Assembly: GCF_030247195.1 (NCBI RefSeq)
Contig: NC_080672.1
Coordinates: forward strand, 7,626,001 to 7,690,000
Direction: 5' to 3'
Source of the DNA: Topomyia yanbarensis
Taxonomy: Eukaryota; Arthropoda; Insecta; Diptera; Culicidae
DNA: 64,000 nucleotides
The notes under the pieces were generated by a model. It ran no database searches. It was not told where the DNA came from and was given only the letters and a program-made list of their open reading frames with translations. The position numbers were made by a program, and so were the translations under genes. Shown here in pieces: positions 1 to 12,507 of this stretch (the stretch's first letter is position 1; every line of letters begins with the position of its first letter).

Positions 1-937
1 CAACTTGAGATAGCATAATTGACCCCAACATAGCTTGTATTACTTATTGTATAATGTCACTGATTTTAGCGTGCACGTCTAAAAATAGAAATCGAGAAAA
101 ATAAAGCATACATTAGGGCGCTTTTTGCTTTGAAGCAAAAAGCTTCACGCAGCGAAAGCTTTTATAAGCATTGTCAAATGATTGCATGCCTGCTGGCTGA
201 TTGTTATTATGAGTATATGACACGCATATTATTATTTGTCGATATTGCTGCTTTGAACCTGGGTATTCTGAGTTTGATGGGGAAGTTTCCTGCATGAACC
301 AACGACGTTGTTTTCGACTGAGGTTTAATGTTAGCATAATATTCCACGCATCCGTCAAGGGCAAAACGCAAACGTGTTTTGCATGGTTTTTAGAAATAAT
401 GTCGATGCGACATGGTAATATTGAGCGGATATTTTACGTAAATTATTTTACGAAGAATACAACAAGTCTTATATAGGATTCCGCATAGATTCAAAGCAAC
501 AAATGAGTATTGAGGTTTCAAAATAAGTCTCTTTTGGGGATTTGTTATTGGCATTTTTGATATGTGGAAGACTGAAGAAACCAGTACAATTTGATTTCAA
601 TTCGCGTTTCTTTATTTCATTTGGACTGCTTGATACTTCCTGCATATTCTTCGAAATAAGTTTTATAGGAAAATTATAATCTTTATAGAAAAGCTCTTTG
701 ATAACTTCACGTTTTCAAAGCTTTTTATGATAATGTCTTTAATATTTAAATCGTACGCCTCCTACTGGAAGTTATGTGTCCGAAGAGTGTCTCAGAAAAT
801 AGGAAATGTCATCTCTTAATCCAACTGCGACCAAGTAAGTCAATCAAATACTTCACTGACAAGTTCTCCGACCAATTGCATCTAAAACTTGTCTATACTC
901 AAAACGCGGAATTTTAAAAATCCTAATAAAAAAACCT
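1..937. other. Intergenic, no gene recognised
   Basis: AT-rich DNA with no convincing coding frame. The only local structure is a short perfect hairpin near 121-142 (CTTTTTGCTT / AAGCAAAAAG), followed by a second small AAAGCTT-type repeat. Confidence 0.5.
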
Positions 938-1523
938 GTTTTAATCCACCTAGCGGTGCAATTGTGCCTTTCTCATTTCTCTAAACTATGGCACGGAGGC
1001 TTTTTATGTTCAACATAATTGTGGAAATGTCCATTACATTCTTAGTACACTTTGCACTTATACGCAATGGCATGCCAGCCACGAACTTGATGAGCTACGT
1101 GTCGACGGTGAAACACTTGAAACAAAAAAATATCATACTCCATTAGCCTAATCAGCATTAGATCAATGTTATCTGCTTCCTAACTCATTTTGTCATGCGG
1201 GGGTGGGTATGTGAGGCAGGCGAAAGTCCCATGAACGAACGACTCCCCAGCTTAAATTGGTATGCTTTGTGATATAGTGGTGGTTTAAAGATGATGGGGT
1301 TGAAAGGTAGGGGTATGAGGGCTGGATGGGGTGGTGGTCTGAGGGGTGATTTAAGGAGATTTTTAAAGGAGGGGAGTGAACAGTAGAGGGGGGGGGGTGT
1401 AACCCCTCTCCGTAAACCATCAACTACGCCCCTGTTAAAATCCAGAAACCTTATGAGAGCCGGGATTAGGTTGACGTTTTTCAGAGTGATTGCATAACCT
1501 TTCTATATGAGTAAGGCAAAAAG
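938..1523 (-). repeat. Short copy of the 335 bp-type mosquito repeat
   Basis: Read on the minus strand it starts with the family 5' end (TTTGCCTTA...AGGTTATGCAATCACTCTGAA, at 1480-1523). It ends with the family 3' end (GAGAAAGGCACAATTGCACC ... GGTGGATTAAAACAGG, at 938-985). The same two termini recur at 30256/40166 and 47659/50440, so this is a defined interspersed element with most of its interior lost. Confidence 0.6.
1190..1436. mobile_element. G-rich MITE-like insert ending ACTACGCCCCTG
   Basis: The plus strand is strongly G-rich (GGTGGGTATG, GGGGTGG, a 10-G run near 1388). It ends at about 1436 with GTAAACCATCAACTACGCCCCTG. A related CAGGGTCGTAGTTAGGGGG end occurs at 50003. The left boundary is not clear, so the superfamily is not assigned. 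Confidence 0.35.
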
Positions 1524-1779
1524 GTGCGAAATCGGCAGTCCCAAAGTCGATTTTTATAAAAAAAAAATTTTTCGAGATAACATAAAATCTCGACGTTTCA
1601 TGCATTTTAAAGATGTTTGGCATCGAAAATACGAATTCATGAGGCCCCCGCTTTGAAAAAAAAATTGAGTTCCGGCTTATATGGGAATTTCATATGTGAC
1701 CGGACGATTTAGTCTATATTTCCGGACCCATATAAGCGATCCGTACGAAATTTTATTGACATCTATGGGGATATTATAG

Positions 1780-2703
1780 CTATCATTTGGGACTAAGTTT
1801 GTGAAAATCGGCCCAACCATTTCCGGGAAACTGATGTGAGTTCGTAAATTTTGAAAGATGGCCGCTTTTCCCGGGCACTTCCGGAACCGTCTATGGTTGT
1901 CAATGTAGTCAACGAATGTTTGGTTGGCCGTCGGTGACCTAGAACAGCAAATTTAAGTTGTTTGAGAGACATTTTAGCGAAATTTTTACCTTTTTTGCTT
2001 TCATCGGAGTATCGGTTTGAATCACAATTTGCTATGTGATCGCACGCCACAACCTGTAACTCCGGAACCGGAAGTTGGATCGGGATGAAATTAAATAGCC
2101 ATTTACGGGGACGCAATACCTTTCATTTGAGGCCAAGTTTAGTCGAATCGGTCAAGCCATCTCCGAGAAACCGATGTGACTGTTACTCTGAATTTGGATA
2201 CTTCCGCCGCGGCTTCCGGAACCGATGATGGTGGCCAATGTGGCCAAATAGACTTTGAATGGATGTTAGTGACCTAATACTACAAATCGAAGCAGTTGTG
2301 GTCATATTTTGGAAAAAATTTCACCTTTATACATTCATTGCAGAATTTATTAAAATCGACATTTTCTGCGTGTTCGTACTTATCACCCTGTAATTCCGGA
2401 ACCGGAAGTCGGATCCATTAGAAATTCAATAGCAGCCTATGGGAACGTTGCACCTTTCATTTGAGACTAAGTTTGTCAAAATCGGTTCAGCCATCTCTGA
2501 GAAAAATGAGTAACATTTTTGGTCACATACACACACACACATACACACACACACATACATACATACACACATACATACACACACAGACATTTGCCGAACT
2601 CGACGAACTGAATCGAATGGTATATGTCACTCGGCCCTCCGGGCCTCCGTTAAAAAGTCGGTTTTCAGAGCAATTGCAATACCTTTCTATTGAGAAAGGC
2701 AAA
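1780..2703 (-). repeat. Degenerate tandem ~335 bp monomers (copy A)
   Basis: Equivalent landmarks recur at about 335 bp. The 'gactaagttt..aatcgg' box is at about 1791, 2131 and 2464. CCGGAACCG is at about 1880, 2063, 2217 and 2396. The orientation is opposite to the arrays at 30256 and 47659. The 5' end of the family (on the minus strand) is at 2640-2703, next to a CA/ATAC microsatellite (2521-2585). Confidence 0.75.
2521..2585. repeat. (CA)n/(ATAC)n microsatellite
   Basis: Runs of ACACAC and ATACATAC inside the 335 bp-type repeat. The equivalent tract in copy B (18160-18208) differs in length and pattern, so it has changed since duplication. Confidence 0.9.
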
Positions 2704-3173
2704 AATCAAAAGCTTCGAAAATGCACTTTAAAAAGTTGAATTACGACGCATAAAAAGAGACTTCAGTGTATAAGCAAATAGACTGTCAGTTATGTAACCG
2801 TTACCATTCAAAGATAATTGTGAAAGAATATATAACTGACTGTAACATCATCGTTGTATGCGTACATTAATATCATATTATTAATCCAATGATAGCACCA
2901 GAAGATATAATCTTGATATAAGTTTTCTCGCATTCCTGTTCGGTACATCATAAAGATAACACAGAGAGTAATAAATATCAACATGAGATATAAATTTGAT
3001 AGTTTTCTGTTATGATGTTCTGATCGGGAACCTACTAGAATCAACACTAACAAACAGCCATCGATATACGCTGTTAAAACTCAATCAAAAGACAGCCCAA
3101 TAACTAATGCATTTTGTATCTCGAAAACTAACACCAGTACCAAATCAACAGAAATAACGATAGCATTCAGTAC

Positions 3174-3306
3174 CTTCAAAGCAACAGCCAGCAATGCCAA
3201 TAAAGAAGTAAACGCTGGTAACATAACGAAAGTTAATGTTGTCATAGGGTAACAGCCCATCGATCGTCTTCTCGTAACCCGCTGTGGTAATCACTGGCAA
3301 AATAGT
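3174..3306 (-). pseudogene. Host-like exon fragment, possibly chemoreceptor (copy A)
   Basis: On the minus strand an acceptor-like CATTGACAG precedes 133 bp open in one frame (44 codons plus one base), followed by a donor-like AAG|gtactg. The peptide begins TILPVITTAGYEKTIDG, continues LLPYDN, then a hydrophobic stretch (VTSVYFFIGIAGCCF) that could be a membrane segment. A polar loop with LPYD before a membrane helix is reminiscent of insect odorant receptors, but this is recall, not a search. No complete flanking exons are evident. A hydrophobic 81-codon minus frame lies next to it (2808-3053), and in another frame the sequence past the donor is hydrophobic too. The same sequence is present at 18794-18926. 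It looks like a piece of host gene carried in the duplicated block. Confidence 0.35.
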
Positions 3307-3346
3307 CTGTCAATGGGCCTGGAAGAGTAGCGTATAAGTAATATTA

Positions 3347-3690
3347 ACCCTTTCATGCCCAACTTTTTTCTAGTGCATGTAGAGTTTCAAAACTATTTTT
3401 CCTTGAAAATGGTGGGATCAAGAAACAAGAAAAAGATAGTTGCTTCCTTTGCAGTGTTAGAAGCTGCTCAATTTTTACCTTCCGATGCTCAATAAATTCT
3501 CCTAAAATATTTACAATTGTTCAATTGCAATGAAAACATAGCCAAATACAGTCTAAATTGATAAGTTTTATCAGTTTTTATTAATATTGCATCATAACGA
3601 CGATATATGAAAAATTCATTTTCCGTCGTCAACGTAAACTGTCCCTAGCCAGGAGGTTAAAGCCCCAATAAACAACAAGAACAACTGTCC
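3347..3690 (+). repeat. Short interspersed repeat ending in AAC-type tail
   Basis: Starts near CCCTTTCATGCCCAAC and ends CCAGGAGGTTAAAGCCCCAA followed by TAAACAACAAGAACAAC. The end motif recurs in reverse at 35128-35155, which shows that it is interspersed. No coding frame. Confidence 0.4.
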
Positions 3691-4307
3691 CTGGCAGCAG
3701 TGCTCTATCGGAATCCAATCAGACTAATTGCTAGAACTTCAGTTATAGAGCTGATCCTTATAACTGTTAATACTCAAATGAAAGACAATAGTCGCATTTA
3801 TTAGCCTTACTTGGTATTGTGAGTAAATCTTGCCTCAATCAAAACAGCTGTAAGTTTAAAAACTTGGTTGTCCACGAACAACATGGGTTAGGGCGTTTTG
3901 TTTCGATAATGATCACAGTCGATAAGTTATGAGACAGTACCAACTGAGAAGTTTTTTCATCTATTATCACTAGCAGGTGGTTGATCACTTGTCGCGTTAT
4001 TTTTTCTCAGCTCCTAAAATACTATTATTATAAATAACCTATCATTTCCAAGCTGTATTCTGTTTGTGTACATTTGCAGTTTAAAAAGCTCTTACTTGTA
4101 GTCTTGCAACAAGATACATTTCACATACCGGCTTGAACCTTCGTTCGAACCGGTCATAAATCTTGATAGCTCCTGGTTTACCTAGAGTTTTTCAACAGCA
4201 ACAGTCTTTCTCAAGACTACCTACTTTTTCTACACAATCAGTCTTTTTCAAGAATAAATCATTTTTCAAAAACAATTCAGCCTAAAGAAATATTTAATTC
4301 TTCCAAC

Positions 4308-5608
4308 ATGCCTGGGTCCTCCCAGAAAAGCCGTGTGCCAAAAATTAAAGCTAAACGGAAAAGGGTATCTTCTCCACCCGAAAATTCAATTGACTGCAGC
4401 AACTCATTCGATGTTTTATCCGAATGTGAAGCTGATGAAATTTCTAAATTTCCTCGCATTTCGCATAATGCCAATGAAAAGAAAACGCAATCACCTCCGC
4501 CTATAACAGTGATGATCTCCGACTTCAAAGCCTTTCGAACTGAGCTTTCGACGTTCCTTCCGGACGTAAAAGTCTCTTTTCAGATTGGCCGAAGAGGAGA
4601 ATGTCGAGTTACAGCGGAGGAATTGATTGGCCACAAACGACTACTACAGTATCTTACGGAGAAGTTATATAAATTTAATTCATATGATTTCAAGACAGAT
4701 AGACCATTCAACGCTGTCTTGAAAGGGCTACCTCAAGGTCAAAGTTTGGATGAAATATCCAACGAATTGAAAAATTTACTTGACTTTTCTCCTTCGCAAG
4801 TTATTCTTATGAAGAAAAAGGCTACCGGTGATGACACGCCAGTACGCTCTGGAATTATCCAGGAGCTTTATTTAATTCATTTTAACCGTAGTGAGGTTAA
4901 TAATTATAAAGTATTTGAAAAAGCACGTTTTATGTTTCACGTGCGAGTAAAGTGGGAACATTATAGACGACATGGGGGCAGAATTCAAAATCAGACCCAG
5001 TGTCGTAGATGCCAAGGCTTTGGGCACGGCACAAAAAATTGTCATTTGGATTCCAAAATGTATGATCTGTGGTGATAAATCGCACACGAAAGATACTTGT
5101 GCGGTGAAAAAACCACAAAAAGTTTCAAATGCGCTAATTGTAGCGAAAATCATAAATCGAATTTCTTGGGTTGTCCTGTTCGAAAAAAAAATATAAATTC
5201 TCGTTCTAGACAACAAAAACAACAAATAAAAATGTACCTACTTCTTCAGGTACACTTCAAGAAAACACGACCAAACGTGTTAATCCGATTCAAAATAGAT
5301 TAACAACTTCTTCTACCTCCGTCACACCATCCTACAATGGTGTGTCATCTTATGCTTCAGTGGCAGGTAGCAATGCCAAAATAACGGCTACAACTACCAC
5401 GCCCTCAATCTCGTTTGCACCCAACGCTTCCTTTAGTCCAATGGACCTAGGTAGCGTAACGGAAGAAAAATTAAAATACCTACAGGAGGCTATGTTACCT
5501 ATGATGATTGCCATGTTAAATTCTACCTCCATGTTTGAAGCTTTTCAATCGAAGTGGGAATTTGCTAACAAAATTGTAATGATGGATTCGGCGCAGGAAT
5601 CGCATTAG
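4308..5608 (+). pseudogene. Jockey-clade (Juan-like) ORF1, frameshifted, copy A
   Basis: Gag-like nucleic-acid-binding protein of a non-LTR retrotransposon; in this family it coats the element RNA. The 255-codon first frame (4308-5075) starts MPGSSQKSRVPKIKAKRKR (basic) and reaches the first CCHC knuckle, CRRCQGFGHGTKNC. A frameshift just before CMICGDKSHTKDTC moves the second knuckle into another frame (4972-5196). The third Cys/His cluster (CANCSENHKSN...) and the C-terminal Ser/Thr-rich region lie in further frames (5097-5303, 5342-5608). Three consecutive Cys/His boxes are typical of Jockey ORF1. The first frameshift is shared with copy B; the later one (one A lost near 5229) is private to copy A. 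Not functional as it stands. Confidence 0.85.
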
Positions 5609-8600
5609 CGGTTTATCGCAGGATCAAACATTCCGTTACGCCGTCTCTTGACACTAAGGAGATCGATAGTTTAGTTATCGATATTGAAACTGATCTTGGT
5701 ATCATTTTTATTGCTGCAGCCTATTTGCCTTTTCAGTGCACTGGCGAGCAAATTAATTTCTTTGCGTTGCGTTGCATTGTGACGATGATTTTGGCGGATT
5801 GCACACTGACTTCATCATGTTTGACTGCTGATTATCTAATAAGAGTTGCTTAGGAAATGGTAAGACCCATATTAAAACCTCAACAGCATGATAGCCATCA
5901 TTGCCGGCCGCCCCCATCTCCATCGTTCACGGGGAAGGATAAAGGATAAGGTAGACGGGAAGTGTTGATGCTCCACCTACTTAACGGAAGGACGACGATT
6001 CATCAGACTCTTCCCTAGGTGTCGCGGAGTTGGTGGTTTGGAAGGGTATCAGGTCTAGGATTCGCTCCAAGCAAACGATGCGACCTGTAAAGCATGTTTT
6101 ATTAGGTAGTTGTTTAGTTAGTCTTCGAGTGCACGATCACTCGAAAAAGAGATGATCTTGTTTAGTTTTTGGTTATTTTTAAACTCTGGGCAGCCGGCTA
6201 CCGAGAGTATACTATGTTCCCTAAACAAAAGCAATTTGAACTCCACACGGCCGACCGTGGGAGTATTGCCTAGAAAAGCTAATCTTATCCGCGTAATGGG
6301 CCGGATCACTATTTATTGCAACAGTATTTGGACAGAATTCGCTACTTCTTCTCTACGATATATTTATTGGCTTCAAAACTACCGAGTGATAACACATTAT
6401 ACAGGCAAAAATAGCGCGAGATGTTATAAATCAAGGAAAGTATTTCTTATTTTCCATATCGGATTGTTTGTGGAATACAAGTATACGAGCGATAATACCG
6501 AACACTGAAGGGAAATATAAAGGATTGTTAATCTGATGCACGGGCTTGTTAGCAATAACGGAGATTTAAGTTAGGTTCATAAAAACAGACGCGGCGAATT
6601 TTCAATACGTATTGAGCCGTGTTCATAGATACTAGTCAGATTAGTCGTATTGGGGCTAATTTCCGATCAACTATTCATTTTTACGGCAATGTTTTCTCGA
6701 CTAGATCTGTTCGCACCCTCTCATTCTGTTCGCACCCTCTCATTCTGCGGTCTAAGGACCAAATGTCATCAATAGACTTAGAATCGCGTGGAGGCATGAG
6801 ATAGGAAACTTGTAAGAATTTTGCTATCCCACCGTTTGACTACCAGAATGGATGGGAGAACAGTAATACTAGCAAATACCGACTACCATAAGAGCGGTGC
6901 AAATTTGAACGAGTGACGTAGAGTACTGCACTGAAAAAAGGACCAGGAGTGCGATTTTACGAAGTTTTAGCTTCCGATGGCCCTACATTTTCTGACAAAG
7001 TGAAGTTCTTGAATGTTGAGATTTTTATTACTGTTTAGAAAAGCAAAAGTATCATAAAGCTAGTGTCAGGCCTTCATGAGACCTCAAGGAGTCACTTTTG
7101 GAGGTATTCGTAAATGTAGATTTGTCGGTAGACGGTTCCAAATATAATAGAAAAATACCTAATTTAACACAACTACAGATCACTTGCAACATAAAAAGCT
7201 TTTTGTGAAATTCGACAGCTCCATCTTAGGCCAATTCAATAAATTTCCTACATGAAAGTTTCCATTTTTTAAAAACGGTTTTTAAACCAAAGCTTTGGAA
7301 GTTAAACCTTGGCGTGGAAGTGCCGGTATATTAATATATTCTGTTACTTAGTGTAGAATTAGATTTCGTCATTTACGGCTAATATACAACCGCCAGAAGA
7401 AACTTAAAACGTTGGTACACAATCAAGAAAGGCGAATCAGAAAAGGTGAGTATATGTCAGTGATTCACTAAATACAGACTGGAAAGAGGGTAATATGGAA
7501 AACCTTAAGGTCCGTCCAGATTAAGTCTTCGGTACGGAGCAAAACCTCGGCCTAGGAACTCCTAGCATGTTGTTAGTCGCCTCTTACGACATGGGAGCAG
7601 TTCCCAGAGGTTCTATTCTTGGTCGAAATAGTGCAAAAAGATTTCAGCCCGCCGGACACCACACGGCTTCACTGGCGAGCAAATTAATTTCTTGAAAGGA
7701 AACTTACAAGAAATCGGTCGAAATTCTTCATAAACGGTGATTTTAACGCCAAACACCGAGCCTGGAATAATGCTCAAAGCAATTCCAACGGTAAACTACT
7801 TTTTAATGATTGCTCTGCTGTTTATAATTCAATTTTGTTCCCGAATGGATCTACGTGCTATTCGTCTGCAAGGAATCCATCAACAATTGATTTGGTTTTG
7901 ACAGATCAAAGTTACATTTGTAGCGAATTGATTACCCAAGTTGACTTTGATTCTGATCACCTTCCCGCAACTTTTTCACTTTCTCAAGAAGCTGTTTCCT
8001 ATCCCATTAGCTCAGTGTTTAATTATCACAAAGTGAATTGGGAAAGGTACAAAACTCATATTGAGAATAATTTTAATCATGACCTTGATTTATAAAATAA
8101 AGCTGACATTGATACGGCATTACAAAATTTAAGTAATTCTATAGTTGATGCTAGAAATTTATCAGTACCAACAACACAGCAAAAATTTAATACTCCTATT
8201 ATTGACGACGATCTTCAGCTTCTGATTCGCTTGAAGAATGTTCGAAGACGACAATATCAACGTTCTCGTGATCCTGCTATGAAATGTATCTATCAGGATC
8301 TACAAAAAGAAATTAAGCATAGCTTCACACTCTTAAGAAATGAAAATTTCGCGAAAGAGGTTGAACAAATCAAGCCAAATTCTAAACCTTTCTGTAAACT
8401 TTCTAAGGTTCTTAAGAAACGTCAGAAACCAATTCCAGCCTTGAAGGAAGGTGACCACATACTTCTTACAAACGAAGAAAAAGCTCAAAAACTTGCTCAG
8501 CAGTTTGAAAGCGTCCGTAATTTTAATCTCATATTGAAACCGAAGTCTTAAAAAATATGAAAACGTTTCAAATCAAGTATTGTCTCTAGACGATATTGTT

Positions 8601-9990
8601 GAAACAAACTATGATGAGATCAAATCCATCATGAAAAAGTTAAAAAATATGAAAGCTCCAGGTTATGATGGAATTTTCAACATTCTTCTTAAAAACCTTC
8701 CCGAAATCACCATGAGATACTTGGTCAAAATATTCAACAAATGTTTTGAATTAGCATACTTCCCTGAAAGATGGAAAAATGCCAAGATTATTCCTATTTT
8801 GAAGCCAGATAAAAACCCAGCAGAAGCATCTAGCTATTGACCAATTAGCTTACTCTCTTCCATTAGTGAATTATTTGAAAAAATCATCCTAATTAGAATG
8901 ATGTCACATATCGATGAGAATTCTATTTTTCTTCCTGAGCAGTTTGGATTTCGTATTGGACATTCAACTACTCATCAACTTGTGAGAGTAACTAACATGA
9001 TAAAGGCAAATATCCCAGAGGGCTATTCCACTGGAGTTGCTCTTCTAGACATCGAAAAAGCTTTTAACAGTGTTTGGCACAAAGGATTAATTGCTAAAAT
9101 GTGGGATTTCAATTTTCCAATTTACATAATAAAGATAATTAAAAATTATCTTACTAACCGTACCCTACAGGTTTCTTATCAGAATTGTAAATCTAATAAG
9201 CTACCAGTTATAGCAGGCGTCCCTCAAGGATCAAGCGTCGCACCAATACTTTACAATATTTTTACCTCTGATCTTCCAAATCTACCTACAGGCTGTAAAA
9301 AGACACTTTTCTGTGATGATACTAGCATCTCAGCCACTGGTAGGAGTCTTCGTATTATCTGCAGTCGACTGCAACGAAGCTTAAATATTTTCAATGATTA
9401 CCTGAAAAATGGAAAATTTCCACTAATGCGGCAAAACACAATTGATTGTGTTTCCGCATAAGCCAAGAGCTTCTTCTCTTAAACCAAATAATAACCATAT
9501 TATTAAATTTAATGGTTTGAATTTAACATGGTCAGATCAAGTTAAATACTTGGGTTTGATTTACGATAAAAAACTCACTTTTAAGGATCACATTGAAGGA
9601 ATCCAAACAAAATGCAACAAATATATAAAATGTTTATACCCCCTTATAAATAGGAATTCTAGGCTCTGCCTAAAGAACAAACTATTAATTTGTAAACAAA
9701 TATTTAGACCGGCAATGCTATATGCAGTGCCAATCTGGGCAAGTTGTTGTGCTACTAGGAAGAAAACGCTTCAAAGGATACAGAATAAAATTCTGAAAAT
9801 GATTTTGAAGCGTCCTCCCTGGTTTAGCACAAATTAGTTGCACTGACTCGCAAACATAGAAACATTAGAAATTATGACGAACAGTATTATAAGCAACTTC
9901 CGACAAAAATCGTTACAATCTTCAATTGCAACGATTAGCTCTCTTTATAGTTTATAGGTTAGTTTATAAGATTTGTTTAGCTCCTTATTC
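5609..9990 (+). pseudogene. Jockey ORF2 endonuclease/reverse transcriptase, broken, copy A
   Basis: Remnants of an APE endonuclease plus reverse transcriptase, which would nick the target and copy the element RNA. The N-terminal endonuclease is missing; the remaining part resumes just after ORF1, is interrupted at 5763-7669, and continues with ARNPSTIDLVLTD and SDHLP (7835-8095). RT fragments follow: LKNMKAPGYDGI (8580-8840), motif A LLDIEKAFNSVWH and GVPQGSSVAPILYN (8898-9461). The catalytic box reads FCDDTSI rather than FADDT. The C-terminal part (9442-9837) contains VKYLGLIYDKKLTF. Stops and frameshifts break it into at least five frames. An A-rich tail is at about 10180-10190. Confidence 0.85.
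5763..7669. mobile_element. 1,907 bp insert in copy A flanked by 24 bp direct repeats
   Basis: Perfect 24 bp direct repeats at 5739-5762 and 7670-7693 bracket sequence that is absent from copy B, where the site is intact near 21391-21420. The insert has no long ORF, no obvious TIR and no clear poly-A. It begins TGCGTTGCGTTGCATTGTG and ends with a GC-richer stretch containing TAGTCGCCTCTTACGACATG (7574-7593), a motif I associate with interspersed insect repeats. It also holds a small tandem duplication of CATTCTGTTCGCACCCTCT near 6720-6745. The long TSD suggests a retroelement without a recognised coding part. Confidence 0.7.
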
Positions 9991-10189
9991 ACAAGACAAG
10001 TAGGTTCAAAACATCCTACTGAAAAAAAAATACTTAACTGCGAAAGCATATTATATCTTAGTAATAATTAACTGAATAATGTAAACAATAGGGATGGAAA
10101 GTCACCACTTGTGGCTGAACACCCAATATACTAAATTAGAAATGTAATGCAAGCAAAATAATATAATCAAATAGAAAGTATTAAAAAAA

Positions 10190-12465
10190 AAGATCGGAAA
10201 ACTAGAAGTGGCAGGGTCATTAGAACAGGCTTAACATCGTGCGGGCTTAATCTTTGGCTTCTGTAAATGAGGGTCGAGCTTAGGCAGTATAACTACGAAT
10301 CACCCGAGTTCACTAACATGTGTCCTGGTAATGATCGACGTGTCCATCTTTACCGTGACAACCGACAAAAATTAAGCCACGCAAGATCACCACTGAATAC
10401 CTGTCGACGATTAGCATCAGCCTTAATGATGATTGCTGCTGTTCATCACTGTTTGCCTTTCGAATGCCGGGATAGATTTTTATTAGACTGTCACTGTGTA
10501 CGCTTTGTATCAAGGCGTTCCTATTTATTAACTTTTCGGTGCAGATGGAAGGCCATCCTTTTGTGCGATAAATGAAAATATTTTCATCATTCGTTTTGGT
10601 GTAGCTTTCGCTTAGTGGCAGAGTTGCCATATTCACTGATTTTCTTAGAAGGATTAGCAAAAACCTACGGGCTTGTAGCTTTTTGGCCAACGTTTTTCTT
10701 CTCTCCGGTGGTATCCGATTTGATTGGTCGTCCGATGCAGCTTCTCACGCCCTAACACATAGCACGCACGTCTGTTATACACTGCGTCTTACACACGTCT
10801 GGCTTAGAGAAAAGCAGCGACACCCCCATTTATAGGTTTTATCATTATTGTTGATTCTCATTTAAAGTAGTTTTTGAACTATTTAAACAAATTGTATATA
10901 GTAAACAACGTATCGGTAGCAAGCGTTGAACGTTTTCCTTCCGATTTATGAAACAAGATTAGCAATCTGTTTAGTAGAAGGAAAGTTATTAAGGTTCAAA
11001 ATGTACGTAACGCTTTCGCTAATTTGCACTACTATCGCTTTCTCGCTCGTTCTCGTGCGATCTTGAGCCTATCCTTTCCGTCCGGCTTCTAATGGCATAA
11101 CCAAAATTAATATGCCGGCTTTCCCCCACCAACTGCTCTCGTCAAGCAACCCAATACGAATATTCATAGGAACAAACATGTAGTGGACCTATATATAAAC
11201 TTTTCATCATATTATTGTTCGGTTGGTGCACCATATTGATGGCTCCGTGCGGGATGGGCTGAAAATTTTCACTTTTCCAAGTCGTTTTCGAAAGATTTTT
11301 CAAACACTATTTTTCCGTTGATAATGAATGTCCTACATATTCCAAAATTTAATACAACATTGGTACAAATATTTTGGACAAAATGCCGAAGAAATTACAA
11401 GTTGTTTAATGCCGATGAAAGACCATGCTGATGCAGCTTCTCTGAAAACACATTGATAGAAACTTCTTCAAAATCCCCTTTGTTTCCCAAAATACTGATG
11501 CTATTTTCTCTTTGCGAGCACATGCCATTAGAATTTATATTGTAAGCCACGCAAGGCAATCATTTAACCGCTTACCTTCTTTTTTTAATCTTATTAAAAA
11601 AAAGTTGAAGATTGTGTATAAGAAATGGTTTAACAACGAGCAAACGACAGCTCCTATTCATCCGCATTATTGCTTTGATTTTTTTGTCAGTTGCGTTATG
11701 ATTTTTGTAGTGAAAATAATCCAGCAGAGCTAGAATGTATGAATGGTTTATCTAATAAAATTGCGATAAATTTGCTCAACTTGCGCAGCTTCCGCTTAAA
11801 ATAATCGAATCATCTAAAGTAATTTCAACAGGAACTCGCCCTTATTCCAAATAATCCAGTGTAATCGAGGAATTTTGCAGTAATCGAGATTTTTGAAAGA
11901 ATAATCTTTATAACCATGAAGTAATCTAGGTATTTTTTCTCGAGAGTGACATGTAATCAATGCCGTTGGAAACCCCTTGCTTTTTCTTACGTCAGAGCTA
12001 ACGGATACAACAAAAAATCATCATGAAGCCAAATATTACGTGACGAATGAAATTTTTTTAAAGTCACGTAAATAAAAAAACGAAACGATGAAACCAAATA
12101 ATTAAGTGGAAGCTCCAGACGTAAATCAATAAATCGAAACTAATTAGTAAAACACATTAACTAATTTTTTTTATTATTTATTTTGATTATCATGATTACA
12201 TGCCTAGTTTATATCAGCGAATCAATGGTATTTTGAAGCTATGGAAGCAAACATTCAACGTTAGACTGTTTATAATAAGCGATTGGATATTTTGCAGCAG
12301 TTTCTATTGATATTCTTTAATTTGCCAATCAGGCAAGTAGTAGTTCAACGTCGATTCCATTTTATTTTATTTGTGAATTGCTATTATTAGTTTTCATCTA
12401 AATCACTGTAACTTCTACTAGAGAATCGAAAGTTCATGAAACAACACCAATAAGAATGACATCAT
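10190..12465. other. Unique DNA, no gene recognised
   Basis: Short frames of about 100 codons on both strands (10267-10690) overlap each other and show no family motif. 11860-11960 holds several TAATCGAG/TAATC-type short repeats. No TIR or exon signal worth calling. Confidence 0.4.
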
Positions 12466-12471
12466 TTTATT
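12466..12471 (-). terminator. Poly(A) signal AATAAA
   Basis: AATAAA on the minus strand, 36 bp beyond the stop codon at 12508-12510. It supports a real gene end for the exon immediately upstream. Confidence 0.55.
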
Positions 12472-12507
12472 AGCAACGTTTGCCTGCAATATTCCCGCCA
12501 GAAAGCT

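Larger units (their letters stand above)
1521..10188 (+). repeat. Large direct duplication, copy A
   Basis: Nearly identical to 17130-23918. The offset is 15,620 bp near 3,000 and 15,650 bp at ORF1. Copy A keeps 7 bp near 3425 that copy B lacks, lacks a 37 bp 5'-leader unit present in copy B, and carries an extra 1,907 bp insert (5763-7669). Both copies contain the same 335 bp monomers, the same host-like exon fragment, the same ORF1 frameshift and the same loss of the N-terminal endonuclease. They therefore descend from one already damaged ancestor. The 3' edge coincides with the A-rich tail of the Jockey element in both copies. Confidence 0.9.

Noticed and set aside
4872..5225. 117-codon minus frame, conserved in both duplicate copies
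   Set aside because: Conservation is explained by the recent duplication, and the real signal on the other strand is the CCHC-knuckle ORF1.
7574..7593. TAGTCGCCTCTTACGACATG as an rRNA fragment
   Set aside because: No flanking rRNA-like sequence; I recall the motif from insect interspersed repeats, so no rRNA call is made.
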